From NCBI GenBank assembly GCA_964019425.1, contig OZ025841.1, forward strand, positions 310,001 through 374,000: a stretch of DNA of 64,000 bases, read 5' to 3'. This DNA is from Flectonema sp. DT1601 (lineage: Eukaryota > Euglenozoa > Diplonemea > Diplonemida > Diplonemidae). The translations under genes and the position numbers were made by a program. Below the pieces are notes generated by a model, which made no database searches, was not told the origin of the DNA, and saw only the letters and a program-made list of their open reading frames with translations. Of the stretch, positions 31,169 through 41,185 are shown one piece after another. The stretch's first letter is position 1. The number at the start of each line of letters is the position of its first letter.

Positions 31169-32947
31169 TCAAACCCATGACGTTATATCACTAATAAGCT
31201 GATCACTCGGTGGTATCAAATTCGTTTTAATTACATCAGTCGGGTATCTTGTACAGATGTCATGATAAATAACATTATCCCTAACAGCAGTATTAGAAGA
31301 TGTTTGTCTACAAGTTGTTACTATGTCAATACCACATGAGTCTCCTTCAAGAATAGATGTTAAGTATGACTTGTGTGGTTCTTGTAAACTAGGAACACTG
31401 TTCATAAGATAGCTTGATTGACTTTCACAACCATGAGTGGCACAAACAACAAGAGTGTAAGCGATTATTTGATGCAGGGGATCACTTTTACGATCAACAT
31501 AGTCTTCCATAGTGGTATCACTGTCAGTTGGATGTAAGTTCTCCAGGACATCAGAAATCGACGAAGTCTTTCCTCTCAAAACTCCCAAACACATTTGACT
31601 ACACATCAGAACCTTATCAAACCCACTGCTGTGAAATAACAGTTCAGATTCTCTGTTCTTACTAATTTGACTTTGCTGCTTAGCTGTCCGCATGTATTGA
31701 ATAGCAGAGTTAAAATGCTTTTCAGCATCATCATACTTACTAAGTAACGTTAAGATCGATCCCGACAACAAATTAATTAATGGTTTAATTAACACAGGAT
31801 AATCTTTTGAATCACCGTATGAAGTATAGTGTAAGATTGCTTTTGACAAATATGAACAGCTCTGAGATAAATCTAACAATCTACAATGCAGGTATGACAA
31901 CAATAGTAATAGCCCAATATAAACTTCTGCATTACGCGTTGATTTCTGTTCAGCATTGAGAGAGCTTAGAGCCGAGCTTGATAAATGAATCGCTCGTGAG
32001 AATCGTTGTTCTGATGTATAACGACAAGCTAATGATAAACAGGCAACTGGGTACAGAGAACTGTTGTTAGGTAGACCCAGTGAAGACCAATAATGTGGGA
32101 GATCATTAGTTCTTTCTCTTATGAATTCTGATGCAACGATAGTTGAATCTGACTCGCCATCAAATATAACTTCACAGCCTGTGATTCGTCTGTTTTCAAG
32201 TGTGTTTTTTACAATACGAGCAGAATACCAAGTCTGACCATCTCGAACGTCAACGTGTTGGTTTTGTTGATATTTCTTTTTAATACTTCGACGGGGTTGG
32301 TTGCAGTCCAACACCGAATCACTTATCAATCCAGTCCTGTTAAAATTTATTAATTGTTGAATCGCTTGCATAATTGAAGGTAATTCAGGTTCTTCTTCAT
32401 CACTACTGCTGGCTAAGTCACTATCTGAAGACTGCTGATCTTCTGAAATAGTTTCCTTCGATAGCATCTGTTCAAGTTCTTGGTTTTCACTGCTACCACT
32501 TTTTTGAAACAGCGCCAGTGCAAGATAGCATTTAAAATATTGAACCCAAGAAATTGCTTTTTCATCTCTCTCAGCGAGCTTGATGACAGCTCTTATCGAA
32601 TTTATGTTGGGTGATCTTTTTATAAAGCTCCATTTTATCCGAATTGATTCTAGTTTATATTTCGCTAGTATCGGATTGCTGCTTCGTTCTGTTAACTTTT
32701 CCAATTCCGATATATTATCCTCAATGAGTCTGTATTCACCATCTCCTCTCGTGATAGTGTATTTGTGTATCCCGTGTTTGATTATTTCAGTTCTCGTTTT
32801 TTTTAATATATCGCTGTCAGTTTCATTTTTTTGTTCATTTAAGAGACCCAATAAAATCGCTAAAGCGTGTTCATGACGACCCTCTTCAGCAAAGTTTGCT
32901 GCCGCAGCAAAAGCATAGTTGACGATCAATGTTGGGTTCTTTTCCAT
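31169..32947 (-). CDS. Tudor-like / helical-repeat protein, 592 aa
   Basis: The start is preceded by 18-19 A residues on the coding strand. The N-terminal part (residues 5-150) is a series of paired helices resembling TPR repeats. Residues about 228-275 read VDVRDGQTWYSARIV, then GCEVIFDGESDSTIV, the barrel pattern of Tudor or Agenet domains that bind methylated ligands or RNA-associated partners. The C-terminal half (290-500) again looks like helical repeats. A Ser/Asp/Glu-rich segment separates the parts. There is no signal peptide or membrane helix. The family is not recognised. The Tudor-like reading is from motif inspection only. Confidence 0.7.
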   Translation of the reverse strand: MEKNPTLIVNYAFAAAANFAEEGRHEHALAILLGLLNEQKNETDSDILKKTRTEIIKHGIHKYTITRGDGEYRLIEDNISELEKLTERSSNPILAKYKLESIRIKWSFIKRSPNINSIRAVIKLAERDEKAISWVQYFKCYLALALFQKSGSSENQELEQMLSKETISEDQQSSDSDLASSSDEEEPELPSIMQAIQQLINFNRTGLISDSVLDCNQPRRSIKKKYQQNQHVDVRDGQTWYSARIVKNTLENRRITGCEVIFDGESDSTIVASEFIRERTNDLPHYWSSLGLPNNSSLYPVACLSLACRYTSEQRFSRAIHLSSSALSSLNAEQKSTRNAEVYIGLLLLLSYLHCRLLDLSQSCSYLSKAILHYTSYGDSKDYPVLIKPLINLLSGSILTLLSKYDDAEKHFNSAIQYMRTAKQQSQISKNRESELLFHSSGFDKVLMCSQMCLGVLRGKTSSISDVLENLHPTDSDTTMEDYVDRKSDPLHQIIAYTLVVCATHGCESQSSYLMNSVPSLQEPHKSYLTSILEGDSCGIDIVTTCRQTSSNTAVRDNVIYHDICTRYPTDVIKTNLIPPSDQLISDITSWV

Positions 32948-33123
32948 TTTTTTTTTTTTTTTTTTTAATGCATCTGTTTTGAAGAAGTATAAAGCATATC
33001 TTTTTCAAGTAACATCCACACTTTCTGACTGTTGTGAAACAACAAAAAAAATTCTACTAAAAAAAAAAAAGGATACAACAAATTTCAGAAGTGAGGAAGA
33101 AATACAACTCAGTGATTACTACA

Positions 33124-33498
33124 TCACAACTGGTGTAGGGAACCACTAACATATGGTGAAACGTATGGTGCGGTAGCACCGTTAGGTCCCACAGATCCAT
33201 TAGCTGAGGAAGGACTGTATAAAGTTCTTATGTTATTCGTGTCAGCCATTGCCTTGGCATGTTCCATTCGAATATTACCATTCAAAAAACACTCGCTTGA
33301 AGCAGTTGCTTTACCGAAAGTATTCATTTCTAAAGTGTTCAGCTCTGCCGCATGAGTTTCCGCAGCGGCAATTCTACTGACGGTAACAGCAGTAAGCGCA
33401 TCAGTTGTTGCCGCGAAGTTCCCCTCATGACTCACCCTTGTCTGATCCACAGCAGACGTCATTGGAGCGAACAACGTACCAGTTACATGAATTGTCAT
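33124..33498 (-). CDS. small hypothetical protein, 124 aa
   Basis: The start is taken at 33498 (MTIHVTGTLF) because the coding strand shows a pyrimidine-rich stretch and AG shortly upstream and an A run right before this ATG. Starting further upstream would add an unlikely hydrophobic stretch encoded in the leader. The product is alanine- and threonine-rich, likely helical in residues 15-90, with a flexible Ser/Gly/Pro tail. No family recognised. G/C-rich third positions suggest good expression. Confidence 0.6.
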   Translation of the reverse strand: MTIHVTGTLFAPMTSAVDQTRVSHEGNFAATTDALTAVTVSRIAAAETHAAELNTLEMNTFGKATASSECFLNGNIRMEHAKAMADTNNIRTLYSPSSANGSVGPNGATAPYVSPYVSGSLHQL

Positions 33499-33647
33499 TT
33501 TTTTTAATAAAAAATTAACTAAATCTGTGAAGCTGGCTGGGGGATAGGTAAGGATTAAAAAAAAAAGAAGTAACTCCCCAATACTCACTTAATAACGCAA
33601 TCTCGTATGAGCTGTACTCTCTTGAGATAGATAATTAGAGAAATACT

Positions 33648-35054
33648 CTACTTCTGTTTGACTTCATTAGAATTTTTGTTTGAATTTTTAGAGGTGATGT
33701 TTTCTAGTCCTCCAAGCAAGTAATTGCCTTCGTTAAGAGCAGCAAACCAGTCAGGTTCTGAATTCAACTTTACTTTGTAAGAAGGAGAGGGAGGAAGTAC
33801 AACGGTCTCACCAGTGATAGTCGATGATGGGAGTTTTGGATCCCACGGAGTCCAAACACTACCGCAGTTCGTTCGTCTCTGAAGGCAGTTTGAGTATAAT
33901 AAAATGAAGGCGTCGTAGTCATCAAAATTGTGTTTGTGAAGAGAATTCCTCAGAGCGACAATTTTTTCCAAATCCCCAACTTTTTCATAGCATTGTCCAA
34001 GAAGAGTGAATATCGATGTGCTTTGAATAAGTCTTCTTGCTTCCGCTTCATTGAATGCTGCCTCAGCAAAGCTAATCCAATGTTCGTACTTTGATCGGAC
34101 ACAACTATCTAAGTGTGTCTTCACCGTAGTTAGAATCGCCAGGTAGCTGACATATGTTGGTTCCATGTTGGCTTGTTTCATAAGTTTTAAGACAATTTTT
34201 AAATTATCCATCTCACCACTCTCTCTCGCTACCATGATTAAACTATTGTATGTGCTTGAATTCGGAGTTAAACCGGCTTCTTTTATTTCTTGTAGTATGC
34301 TGAGGGCACGGTGCATTTCATTGCTGCGAATGCATACTTTGATCCAGGCGTTATATAGAGGTAGGGTGACCTCAGTAACCTCAGATCCCCATTTGCCTTC
34401 TTTGATGGAGATTATTACTTTTTTTGCTGAATCGTATCCCCTGCAACAGCGCATAAAACTCCTTACGGTAGCCTCATTGGGAAGAATGTTTGTCTTTGCC
34501 AAGGCTCGGAGAGTTTTGACAGCACTTTCTTCATTCTTGCCGAACGATAAACATCTAAGTGTGTTATTAAAAATATGGATACTCGGAGCTGATCTTGATT
34601 TTTCGATCAATCTGAGAATATATCGAAACGACGTTAAATTACCAACAGATGCATAAGCCGTCGACATTGAGGTCAGTAGTGCAGGAGTATGTCCAACTTC
34701 AGTTATAACTTTTTTAAATATCTTTTCTGCCTCACCTACACTTCCATAATTCGAGTATAAAATAATCGATTTTGACGCAGTGTAAGTTCCTATTGTGCAA
34801 CCACGTGATCGCAGGTTTGCTAGCAATCGTGTAAGTAATTTGGTAGCATTTTGTCTTCTGGACATATCTGGTGTATCGTACAAAGGACACACCAATTCCA
34901 CGTATTGAACTGTTTCATTATCAGTCCAGTCAAGAATGTCGTCTATCGTTTTTACCGGTCCTGAATATCCAGCTTTGGTTAACAGTCTTTGAACCTTTGT
35001 AAGCTCTGATGAACCCGGTGGGTAGAGACGAAGAGATATACATCTTTTAAACAT
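33648..35054 (-). CDS. pentatricopeptide repeat (PPR) protein, 468 aa
   Basis: It contains several 35-residue helical hairpins of the PPR type, clearest in residues 185-300 (YNAWIKVCIRSNEMHRALSI, then LTPNSSTYNSLIMVARESGE, then MEPTYVSYLAILT). PPR proteins bind organellar RNA and act in its processing or translation. The N-terminus MFKRCISLRLYPPGSS is basic and hydrophobic and fits a mitochondrial presequence. A run of about 15 A residues precedes the ATG on the coding strand, with a C/T run beyond it. There is no catalytic domain such as an endonuclease. Length and single-domain make-up are ordinary for a mitochondrial PPR protein. Confidence 0.88.
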   Translation of the reverse strand: MFKRCISLRLYPPGSSELTKVQRLLTKAGYSGPVKTIDDILDWTDNETVQYVELVCPLYDTPDMSRRQNATKLLTRLLANLRSRGCTIGTYTASKSIILYSNYGSVGEAEKIFKKVITEVGHTPALLTSMSTAYASVGNLTSFRYILRLIEKSRSAPSIHIFNNTLRCLSFGKNEESAVKTLRALAKTNILPNEATVRSFMRCCRGYDSAKKVIISIKEGKWGSEVTEVTLPLYNAWIKVCIRSNEMHRALSILQEIKEAGLTPNSSTYNSLIMVARESGEMDNLKIVLKLMKQANMEPTYVSYLAILTTVKTHLDSCVRSKYEHWISFAEAAFNEAEARRLIQSTSIFTLLGQCYEKVGDLEKIVALRNSLHKHNFDDYDAFILLYSNCLQRRTNCGSVWTPWDPKLPSSTITGETVVLPPSPSYKVKLNSEPDWFAALNEGNYLLGGLENITSKNSNKNSNEVKQK

Positions 35055-35852
35055 TTTTTTTTTTTTTTTCCCCCCCTTTCCTTTTTTTTGTGATTACAAA
35101 ATGTAAAAGCAAGTTAGCGTACTAACATTGTTGCGTTGAGTCTGTAAAGGGAAAAAAAAAATTATTTTTTTGTCGAATTTTTGTCTGTTAGATTTTTTTT
35201 TTTTTTAATCACATTTTATCACAGGGGAGGGGTATGCGCAATTTTCCATCGTGCAAATTTTAAATAAATAAAATATTTTTTTCAATCTAACATAACTGAT
35301 GCTAAAAAAAAAAATCTTTTTTTAGGTACAAACTGCATTTACAGTTGACGATAGGAAATGTATTTCCACGCGTGAACTACGGGATATAACACACTAAGAG
35401 CAAACAGGTCTCTTGTCTTGCAGAAAAAATCGTGAATATGATACGGTATTGTTGTTATTTGCTTGCTTGGTATACGAAAAAAAAACCGACCGAAAAAAAA
35501 AAAAAAAAAAGAAAAAGCTAAAATTATTAGCTCTATACGATGAATTATAATTGTTAGGAAAAAAAAAGAAAAATATTTTATTATATAAAAAAAAAAAACC
35601 ACCTAGATGCGGGTTCCAATCTGAATTTAAAAAAAAGACTTTTTTTTCGGTACAACAAGGGTTATGCAACAATGACTTAAAATGTCATAACATGAGCCAT
35701 AGAAGAGACTTTCCCAATAAACAAGGGAAGCGCTCAGTAAATTTGAAATTGATATAAAAGACGATAGTACCTGTTTGATTTAATCTTATAGGCTGACAGG
35801 ATAAAAAGACGTACAACTCACCAAGAGGTGGCTAATATTTGTGTAAATTACT
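35055..35852. other. intergenic, homopolymer-rich
   Basis: About 800 bases with many A/T runs. Apart from the tentative small gene listed separately, nothing was recognised. Confidence 0.45.
35339..35700 (-). CDS. tentative small spliced gene, about 43 aa
   Basis: The stretch 35461-35339 reads as a plausible coding exon (FFCKTRDLFALSVLYPVVHA and onward to a stop), with a hydrophobic central part like a small single-pass membrane subunit. It follows a T-rich run and AG. A possible first exon (35700-35692, MAH) with GT gives an in-frame join, but the donor is weak (GTTATG) and another AG two codons away gives a different frame. Treat the second exon as the observation and the rest as speculation. 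Confidence 0.25.
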
Positions 35853-36773
35853 CTAATCGTCTATTGAATCAGCATAGCTTGGAAGAGGTCTAGAAATTGA
35901 TTTCGCAAAAGTTTGCATATCAGAGAGAGGCAGTGTTAGTAACTGACGAGACTTAGAAACAGGAATAACATTCCAAACATTATTCCTAATCTCAGAATCA
36001 AGAGTCAGTGGTGACCATGATAAATACCCCGCCAAGAGTCTAGCAGTAGGTGGGGATTCTTCAATGTCTTCCATCGTTGGTTCTGTGACAACACAAGGCC
36101 CAGGTGCTATAAAAGTTAACACCGACTCATAGTCTACAGGACCACCACATCCAGTCCATATATGAGGTGTTTTCAATTCTAAAGTATCACGTTTATTAAG
36201 AACAACTCCGTCGGTACCACGACGCTTGTTGTGTCTTATTATAAAAACAACACAATTCTTGAAGGGTCCGCTGACACCATAAAGAGCCATGTGTTTTTGA
36301 ATATTTCCAACTGCCTCAACGCCAAACAGATTTGTTGTTGTTTTTGGACGAGGAAACGGACAGACTTTCATACGAGTCTCATTTTCGTTATCATTGCTGT
36401 ATTGAGGGTCGTAGTGGAAAGAACGTCCTCCAGCTGGGCCTTGAATTTGACCATTTCTTTTGTAGGGATTGTATGCTTGCCAATGCTGTCGTGTGTATTT
36501 CTTTTGGTATTGATATTGCTGTTGGGTTGGTTGCCGAGGTTGTTGCTGATGCTGCTTCATCGTCGGTATTCCGCTTTGCATTCCCTCAAGAACTGTTCTG
36601 TATGCAGCATTCACATCTCTCATTCTCTCACCACTACCTGTCTTTGAGTCTGGATGTGATACCTTCGCAAGTTTTAAGTATTGTGTTCTCACTTCTCTTT
36701 GACTAGCACCTTCCTTCAGACCCAACACCGCCAACGCTTGAGCGCACAGCGTTAGAGGTGTGCACCGAAGCAT
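35853..36773 (-). CDS. J-domain protein fused to an AlgH/UPF0301 domain
   Basis: 306 aa. Residues 12-65 form a J domain with the HPD tripeptide near residue 40 (KVSHPDSK) and the following helix DVNAAYRTVLEG, so it should stimulate an Hsp70. A Gln/Tyr-rich linker follows (70-115). Residues about 135-300 match the AlgH/UPF0301 (YqgE) family: VVFIIRHNKRRGTDGVVLNK, then TGCGGPVDYESVL, then LLAGYLSWSPLTLDSEI and NNVWNVIPVS. This family has no settled biochemical role and is common in bacteria and plastid or mitochondrial lineages. The N-terminus MLRCTPLTLCAQAL could target mitochondria. The fusion implies that the AlgH part is delivered to, or acts with, an Hsp70 system. Confidence 0.85.
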   Translation of the reverse strand: MLRCTPLTLCAQALAVLGLKEGASQREVRTQYLKLAKVSHPDSKTGSGERMRDVNAAYRTVLEGMQSGIPTMKQHQQQPRQPTQQQYQYQKKYTRQHWQAYNPYKRNGQIQGPAGGRSFHYDPQYSNDNENETRMKVCPFPRPKTTTNLFGVEAVGNIQKHMALYGVSGPFKNCVVFIIRHNKRRGTDGVVLNKRDTLELKTPHIWTGCGGPVDYESVLTFIAPGPCVVTEPTMEDIEESPPTARLLAGYLSWSPLTLDSEIRNNVWNVIPVSKSRQLLTLPLSDMQTFAKSISRPLPSYADSIDD

Positions 36774-37031
36774 TTATTGTTTCCTGAAAGTAGTGGTTTT
36801 AATATCAATAAAAAAAAAAAACTACAAATTCAAGAATTAATTTCATCATCCTCTCAACCTAATCTGTTTAATGAGAATAAAGTTTTTTTATAGATTTTCT
36901 GAGGTAATGTTCATCACGTTAACTTTTTTTTTTTGAATTAATTAACTAGACTAGGATTTGTACCTCATAGGAAGCATAAGCAACCATTACTGAGAGATAG
37001 CATAATATAAAGTGTAACTGAAATTTAGTGA

Positions 37032-38917
37032 TCAACTTCTTCGTTCTGGAAGAGTATAAAGACGCTGTACTGTCACGGCTTGATCGTGCAAACTTGCGAA
37101 TTTGCTTTTCTTAGCTTGGTGTTCCTTCTTTAATACTAATCTGATTGGTTGTTTTTTTTTTTTTCTTTTTTTAAAGTTTTCTCAATCATCTGAGTTACAT
37201 ACTTATCGAAAAGCTCACTGTGCTTAGTTTGTTTTGCTACAACATCTTCATTGTAAAGCCTCGATACTTGAATACTCATTTCCTCACGTGAGAGTGGATT
37301 TTGAACTCGTCTAGAAGGAGTATCGATATATTTAACTCTGAGGTCCTCTTCAACAGCTTTATCATGTTCTTTATTACTGTAGTAAAGCCTGTTATTAATA
37401 TCAACTATGTTCTCAGGTGAGAGATATTTCCTTGATTTTTTAATTCTGTGTTGCTCTTGTTCACGTTCACTGCGAGCGACTTTCTCCCTTGATTCTAAAG
37501 CGTAATTGTACAACCGTGAAACGAGGACTGATTCTTCCTGTTGATTTACCTTGGCTGGTGCTGTATGAGGACGCGGTGGTATTTTATTAATTCGTTGATG
37601 ATTTTGATGACTGACAAACTTCTGTCCACCAGCAACAGGTACAGCGATTTCAGCCACTTCCTTAGCAAGTTGCTGTTCTTCCTCTTTTATTTTTATTTCT
37701 TTAAATTCTCTTTGTTGTCTAGTAACTGTAACCTGAAGCTCATTAATAATTTTTTCTTTTGCCTTGATGTCTCCAAAGTATTTCTGCCTTTCAAGAAGAT
37801 GTCTTTTTTGAGATAGTTTTCTCTCTTTTATTATTAGGTTAATAATTACTTCGAAATTTCTAATTTTTGATAACATCGTTGATTGTTGTTTTAGTCTTTG
37901 AAATGCTGTTTCTGGTGCTGATGAGTTTAGTGGCGGATTCTTTTTAATTAATAAACGCATTGCGTTGATGTCATCTCGGCATTCAGCTATACTGCCGCTT
38001 CCATCTTCTAGTATAACACCTGATTCTATGATATCAGCTAGCTCGAGAGAGTATCTTATAATTGCCGCGCGTTCTGCTTCGCATCCAACATCTGCTCCTA
38101 ATTTTCGTTTTTTTTTGGATAGTTCTTCCATCTTTTGTAGATCGTCTTTGTCGAAATCCATGTTCTTAAGTGTTTCACTTATCCGTTTGTATTCTTCTCG
38201 TTTTTTTTGTAATCGTCTTTCAAGGAATTCTCTTGAAAGAGAAACCTGTTCAGCTTTAAGAGAATCTTTTGAACCCGTTGCGGAAATTGAATGACTTGGT
38301 GTTTCGTGGAATAATAGGAGTGAATCAGCGTGTTCACTTACTGAGACAGTGTGAATGTAACAGCGTTCATCTTTTGATTTGAATGCCACAACTCGTCGTC
38401 TGACAGTGTCGTTAATTTTATTAACAATGTCAGAATACTTTACTTCGTAGCTTTGCTGTATGTCAGAAAGCTTTTGTTCAAAGCGAGTTCTCTCACCAGC
38501 GATTGCCTTCATAATCGCCCTGTCAACTCTCAACATTGATAGTACTGACTGAGCTGTTGCAAGCTGTAGTTGAAGTGATCGATTTTCTGCATCACTTCGT
38601 AAAGTAACATTAGTAATTTCATTTATTAGTTGAGATCTTTTAACCGAGTGGCTGGTCACACTATTTCGAAGCTCCTCCATTCCTTCTTTGTTTATTCCAA
38701 AGCATTCTATTTCTTCACCTTCTGAGTTTCCATCTAATATTTTTGGATCTCTTCTTATAATGGTTACCTTGTCTTCTTCAACATCAACACTCGTTACCAT
38801 TCTAACTCTTTTCCAGACTTCATTCTCAGCTGTCAGTTCATTTATCTTTCTCTTTTGTTCTTCTACGAGGCATTTTAATTCGTCGAATGAGTATTCTTGT
38901 ACGTCATTATGTTCCAT
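37032..38917 (-). CDS. coiled-coil protein with C-terminal RLYN repeats, two exons, 607 aa
   Basis: Exon 1 is 38917-37203 and exon 2 is 37140-37032, joined across a 62-base intron (GTATGT..CAG). The sum divides by three. The intron was inferred because reading through gives only a lysine-rich tail, whereas exon 2 brings a further RLY motif (VQRLYTLPERRS) that continues the repeat series. Residues 1-420 are coiled coil. From about 440 there are at least four copies of a motif of the form RLYN/RLYY spaced 45-60 residues apart, each with basic helix between. It resembles microtubule- or axoneme-associated proteins of protists, but I cannot name an orthologue. There are no membrane segments. Confidence 0.82.
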
Positions 38918-39218
38918 TAAAGATACTGATTGAGAGTTGATTTGTTAGCGAACAATGTTACTTTACGAAGTCAAAAAAAAAGGGAAATCATCACCTATTA
39001 TCTCCTTTAGGAACTTCATTCCTTGTTGAAGCTGGAGAGTTGGTGAAATATAGATAAAGGGGTGAAAAAAAAAAAAGTTCTTATCAGGATTCGAACTTGG
39101 GGCCAGAAAACTGTTTTTTTTTAAAAAAAAAAACAAAAAAATTTTCTTTTATAATCTGTTTCTTTCAGATATCGTAATCACACCTAACGGCGTATAACAA
39201 TTCATAATTTGTATCAAG

Positions 39219-39302
39219 AGAGTAAGAATTACAAGCTCTGGGTAGAGGTTCGCATCAGAGTAAGAATTACAAGCTCTGGGTAGAGGTTCGCATCAGAGTA
39301 AG
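39219..39302. repeat. 38-bp tandem duplication at a gene's stop codon
   Basis: The unit beginning AGAGTAAGAATTACAAGC is repeated exactly twice (starts at 39219 and 39257, with a third partial at 39295). It covers the last codons and stop of the DUF423 gene plus its first downstream bases. The upstream unit carries the functional stop; the other lies in the 3' region. Confidence 0.9.
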
Positions 39303-39659
39303 CCAACCTGCGATAAGTGCCAAACCCCCAAGCGGTGTTATTGGCCCAAAGAAACTTGTCACAGGCTTTTCAGCTAAACATAAAACATAAATAGAACCCG
39401 AGAACATCAATATACCCGCCGTGAATAGTTTCGCTGAAGTAGCAAGGCTCTGAACTCTGTTGGAGTTTCCTTTCATCATGTTTGATATCTGAAGCAAGAC
39501 AACAGAGTGTAGTAACTGGTACTGAACAGCGGTGTTCCATTTTGCATCGTTGCCCTTCTCGACGAGTCTTGCCTTCAATAAATGTGCACCAAAAGCACCT
39601 AACGCCACACCAGATCCTCCCAACAGAGAGGCGATAAACATCGGATTAAAACTTGGCAT
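39267..39659 (-). CDS. DUF423 / TMEM256-type membrane protein, 130 aa
   Basis: A small integral membrane protein of the DUF423 family (YgdD, TMEM256). The signature GVALGAFGAHLLKARL near residue 14 is diagnostic, followed by WNTAVQYQLLHSVVLL. Four hydrophobic segments fit four membrane helices. The biochemical role is unknown in all organisms. The start is placed at 39659 (MPSFNPMF) because it gives the family's normal length. An in-frame ATG at 39713 lies nearer the presumed acceptor AG and would add 18 residues. The longer frame back to 39929 runs into the inverted-repeat element and is not credible. Confidence 0.85.
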   Translation of the reverse strand: MPSFNPMFIASLLGGSGVALGAFGAHLLKARLVEKGNDAKWNTAVQYQLLHSVVLLQISNMMKGNSNRVQSLATSAKLFTAGILMFSGSIYVLCLAEKPVTSFFGPITPLGGLALIAGWLTLMRTSTQSL

Positions 39660-39825
39660 ATTTTTGCTATTTCTTGTTCTTAGTGAGAATAAATTACAAT
39701 CCACTATCTTCATGACTGTTATTTCTCGGTTTTCTTTTTTTTTTCGTTCTTCGTTGTTGTTTTTTTTTTTTTTTCCCCGCGTGGGGAAGGAAGAGACGGA
39801 AAAAGGAGTTTTATTATAATTATTA

Positions 39826-40594
39826 CATAGATGGAAGTGCCCTCCAAATTTGGAGGGCGTTTGGTGAAAATCAGCCACAAAAATTTGTAGGGCCAAAATA
39901 GGGCCATTGTAGGGCCAAAATAGGGCCAAAATAGGGCGCTGGAGGGCGCGTAGGGCGCTTTTTTAATTAAATTTAATATAATGCCGAGCTCATTTTGACA
40001 CACCCCTGCCCTCAGCGAGGTCGAATCGCATCTTATTTGACTTTTCTCCGGTTCGCCCGATCAAATGCGTCTCTGGGATATCAGTTTACTTGCCACCAGT
40101 AAACTTCTTTTTTTTCTCACAAGGTACCGTGAAGACCGGCCTATTAACAGGTTAGCAAGAACGCACTCTCCCTCCTCGAATCCCTCTATATTCGACTCGG
40201 TGCATTCTGCGGGCTAATCAGCTCCTTGTAGATGGGATGCATCGTCCACTGAAATGAGTTTCAGCTTCAGGGATTGCAGCAGGCTCCGGAAGCTCTCAAG
40301 GAGTGGTCCATTGTTTTTGCCATTGTTGACCGTCGAACCATGACCTGGAGGTCTCGGGTTCGAACCCCGTGACACCCTTTTTTCTCTTTTTCGAAAGACT
40401 GCCAAGCATGTCAAAAAAAATTTTTTTGGCTTCTGCGTCAAAATACTTGTGCGTCAGTGTAAGTCCCTGTCAATTTAGCTGTCTTATAGTAATAAAAAAG
40501 GAAAAAAAAAGCGCCCTCCAAAATAATATTTATATTAAAAGCGCCCTACAAGCGCCCTACACGCCCTCCAAATTGTAGGGCACTTCCATCTATG
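39826..40594. mobile_element. 769-bp inverted-repeat element with 6-bp target duplication
   Basis: The ends CATAGATGGAAGTGCCCT (39826 on) and the matching inverted sequence up to 40594 form terminal inverted repeats of about 35 bases with one or two mismatches. TTATTA occurs on both outer sides (39820-39825 and 40595-40600), a clean 6-base target-site duplication. Inside the ends are short repeats built on AGGGCCAAAAT and GCGCCCT. The centre is G/C-richer than the host and carries a tRNA-like promoter. No transposase frame is present. It is a MITE-like non-autonomous element. The intact duplication argues for recent insertion into the spacer upstream of the DUF423 gene. Confidence 0.88.
40297..40383 (+). 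ncRNA. tRNA-like Pol III unit inside the element
   Basis: Within the inverted-repeat element, GGAGTGGTCC near 40300 resembles an A box. GGTTCGAACCCC at 40357-40368 is a perfect B box in a T-arm-like hairpin. GACCTGGAGGTC looks like a long variable arm (serine/leucine type). TTTTTT at 40378-40383 would end transcription. The acceptor stem does not pair, so it is a tRNA-derived relic rather than a working tRNA. Confidence 0.5.
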
Positions 40595-40627
40595 TTATTA
40601 AGAAAAAAAAAAAATGACCCTTTTTAG

Positions 40628-40984
40628 TTAAGTCAAATGCTTTGATTGCGTGGGTAATGCAGTTCCAACCAGCGAAAGATCAATCGCATCTCCGCCAACG
40701 TCATCTGAGGGTACTAATAAAACTGAATCTCCAGTTTCTGGAGTAAGGCAAATACTTGAGTCTGGTAATGCTGATATACTATATTGCGGATAACCAGTAA
40801 TATGAATACTGCTGTCTTCTATTTTATACAACAATATTTCTTCTTCATCTGATTGTGAAGTTATGGTCAATTTCTCATCTGAGAATGTTAAACATTTTTC
40901 AGAACCTTTCCATTTACCTGACCAACTTCCCTCAATATCGACTATTGCACTGCCTTCAACTATTATCGATGAGTCTCTTCTCAT
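40628..40984 (-). CDS. small acidic hypothetical protein, 118 aa
   Basis: A complete frame with the start at 40984, six bases downstream of an AG preceded by mixed pyrimidines. The sequence looks beta-rich, with alternating hydrophobic residues (GSWSGKWKGSEKCLTFSD, then KLTITSQ, then SSIHITGYP), suggesting one small beta domain. It is acidic, without Cys clusters or targeting signals. No family recognised. The position between two same-strand genes with short spacers fits a real gene. Confidence 0.6.
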   Translation of the reverse strand: MRRDSSIIVEGSAIVDIEGSWSGKWKGSEKCLTFSDEKLTITSQSDEEEILLYKIEDSSIHITGYPQYSISALPDSSICLTPETGDSVLLVPSDDVGGDAIDLSLVGTALPTQSKHLT

Positions 40985-41185
40985 GGTTGCCTATTCAGGC
41001 GTGTAACTTTCTGATGTAATTAAATAATAAATAATACTAAACTACGTCATCGGATTCACATTCAAATTATGAATTTCTAATGTTCTATTTAATCTACTGC
41101 AGGATACAAATAATTACGTCTTTCTTTTTTTTTTTTTTTTTGACACATTATCGCGAGTTATAAAAAAAGTATTTTGTAAAAGAAG

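Noticed and set aside
39080-39115. tRNA-like T-arm string around ATTCGAAC
   Set aside because: The B-box-like string is present, but the T stem pairs poorly and no A box, anticodon arm or acceptor stem surrounds it.
39660-39929. N-terminal extension of the DUF423 frame
   Set aside because: It is encoded by the edge of the inverted-repeat element and homopolymer runs, beyond the family's normal start.
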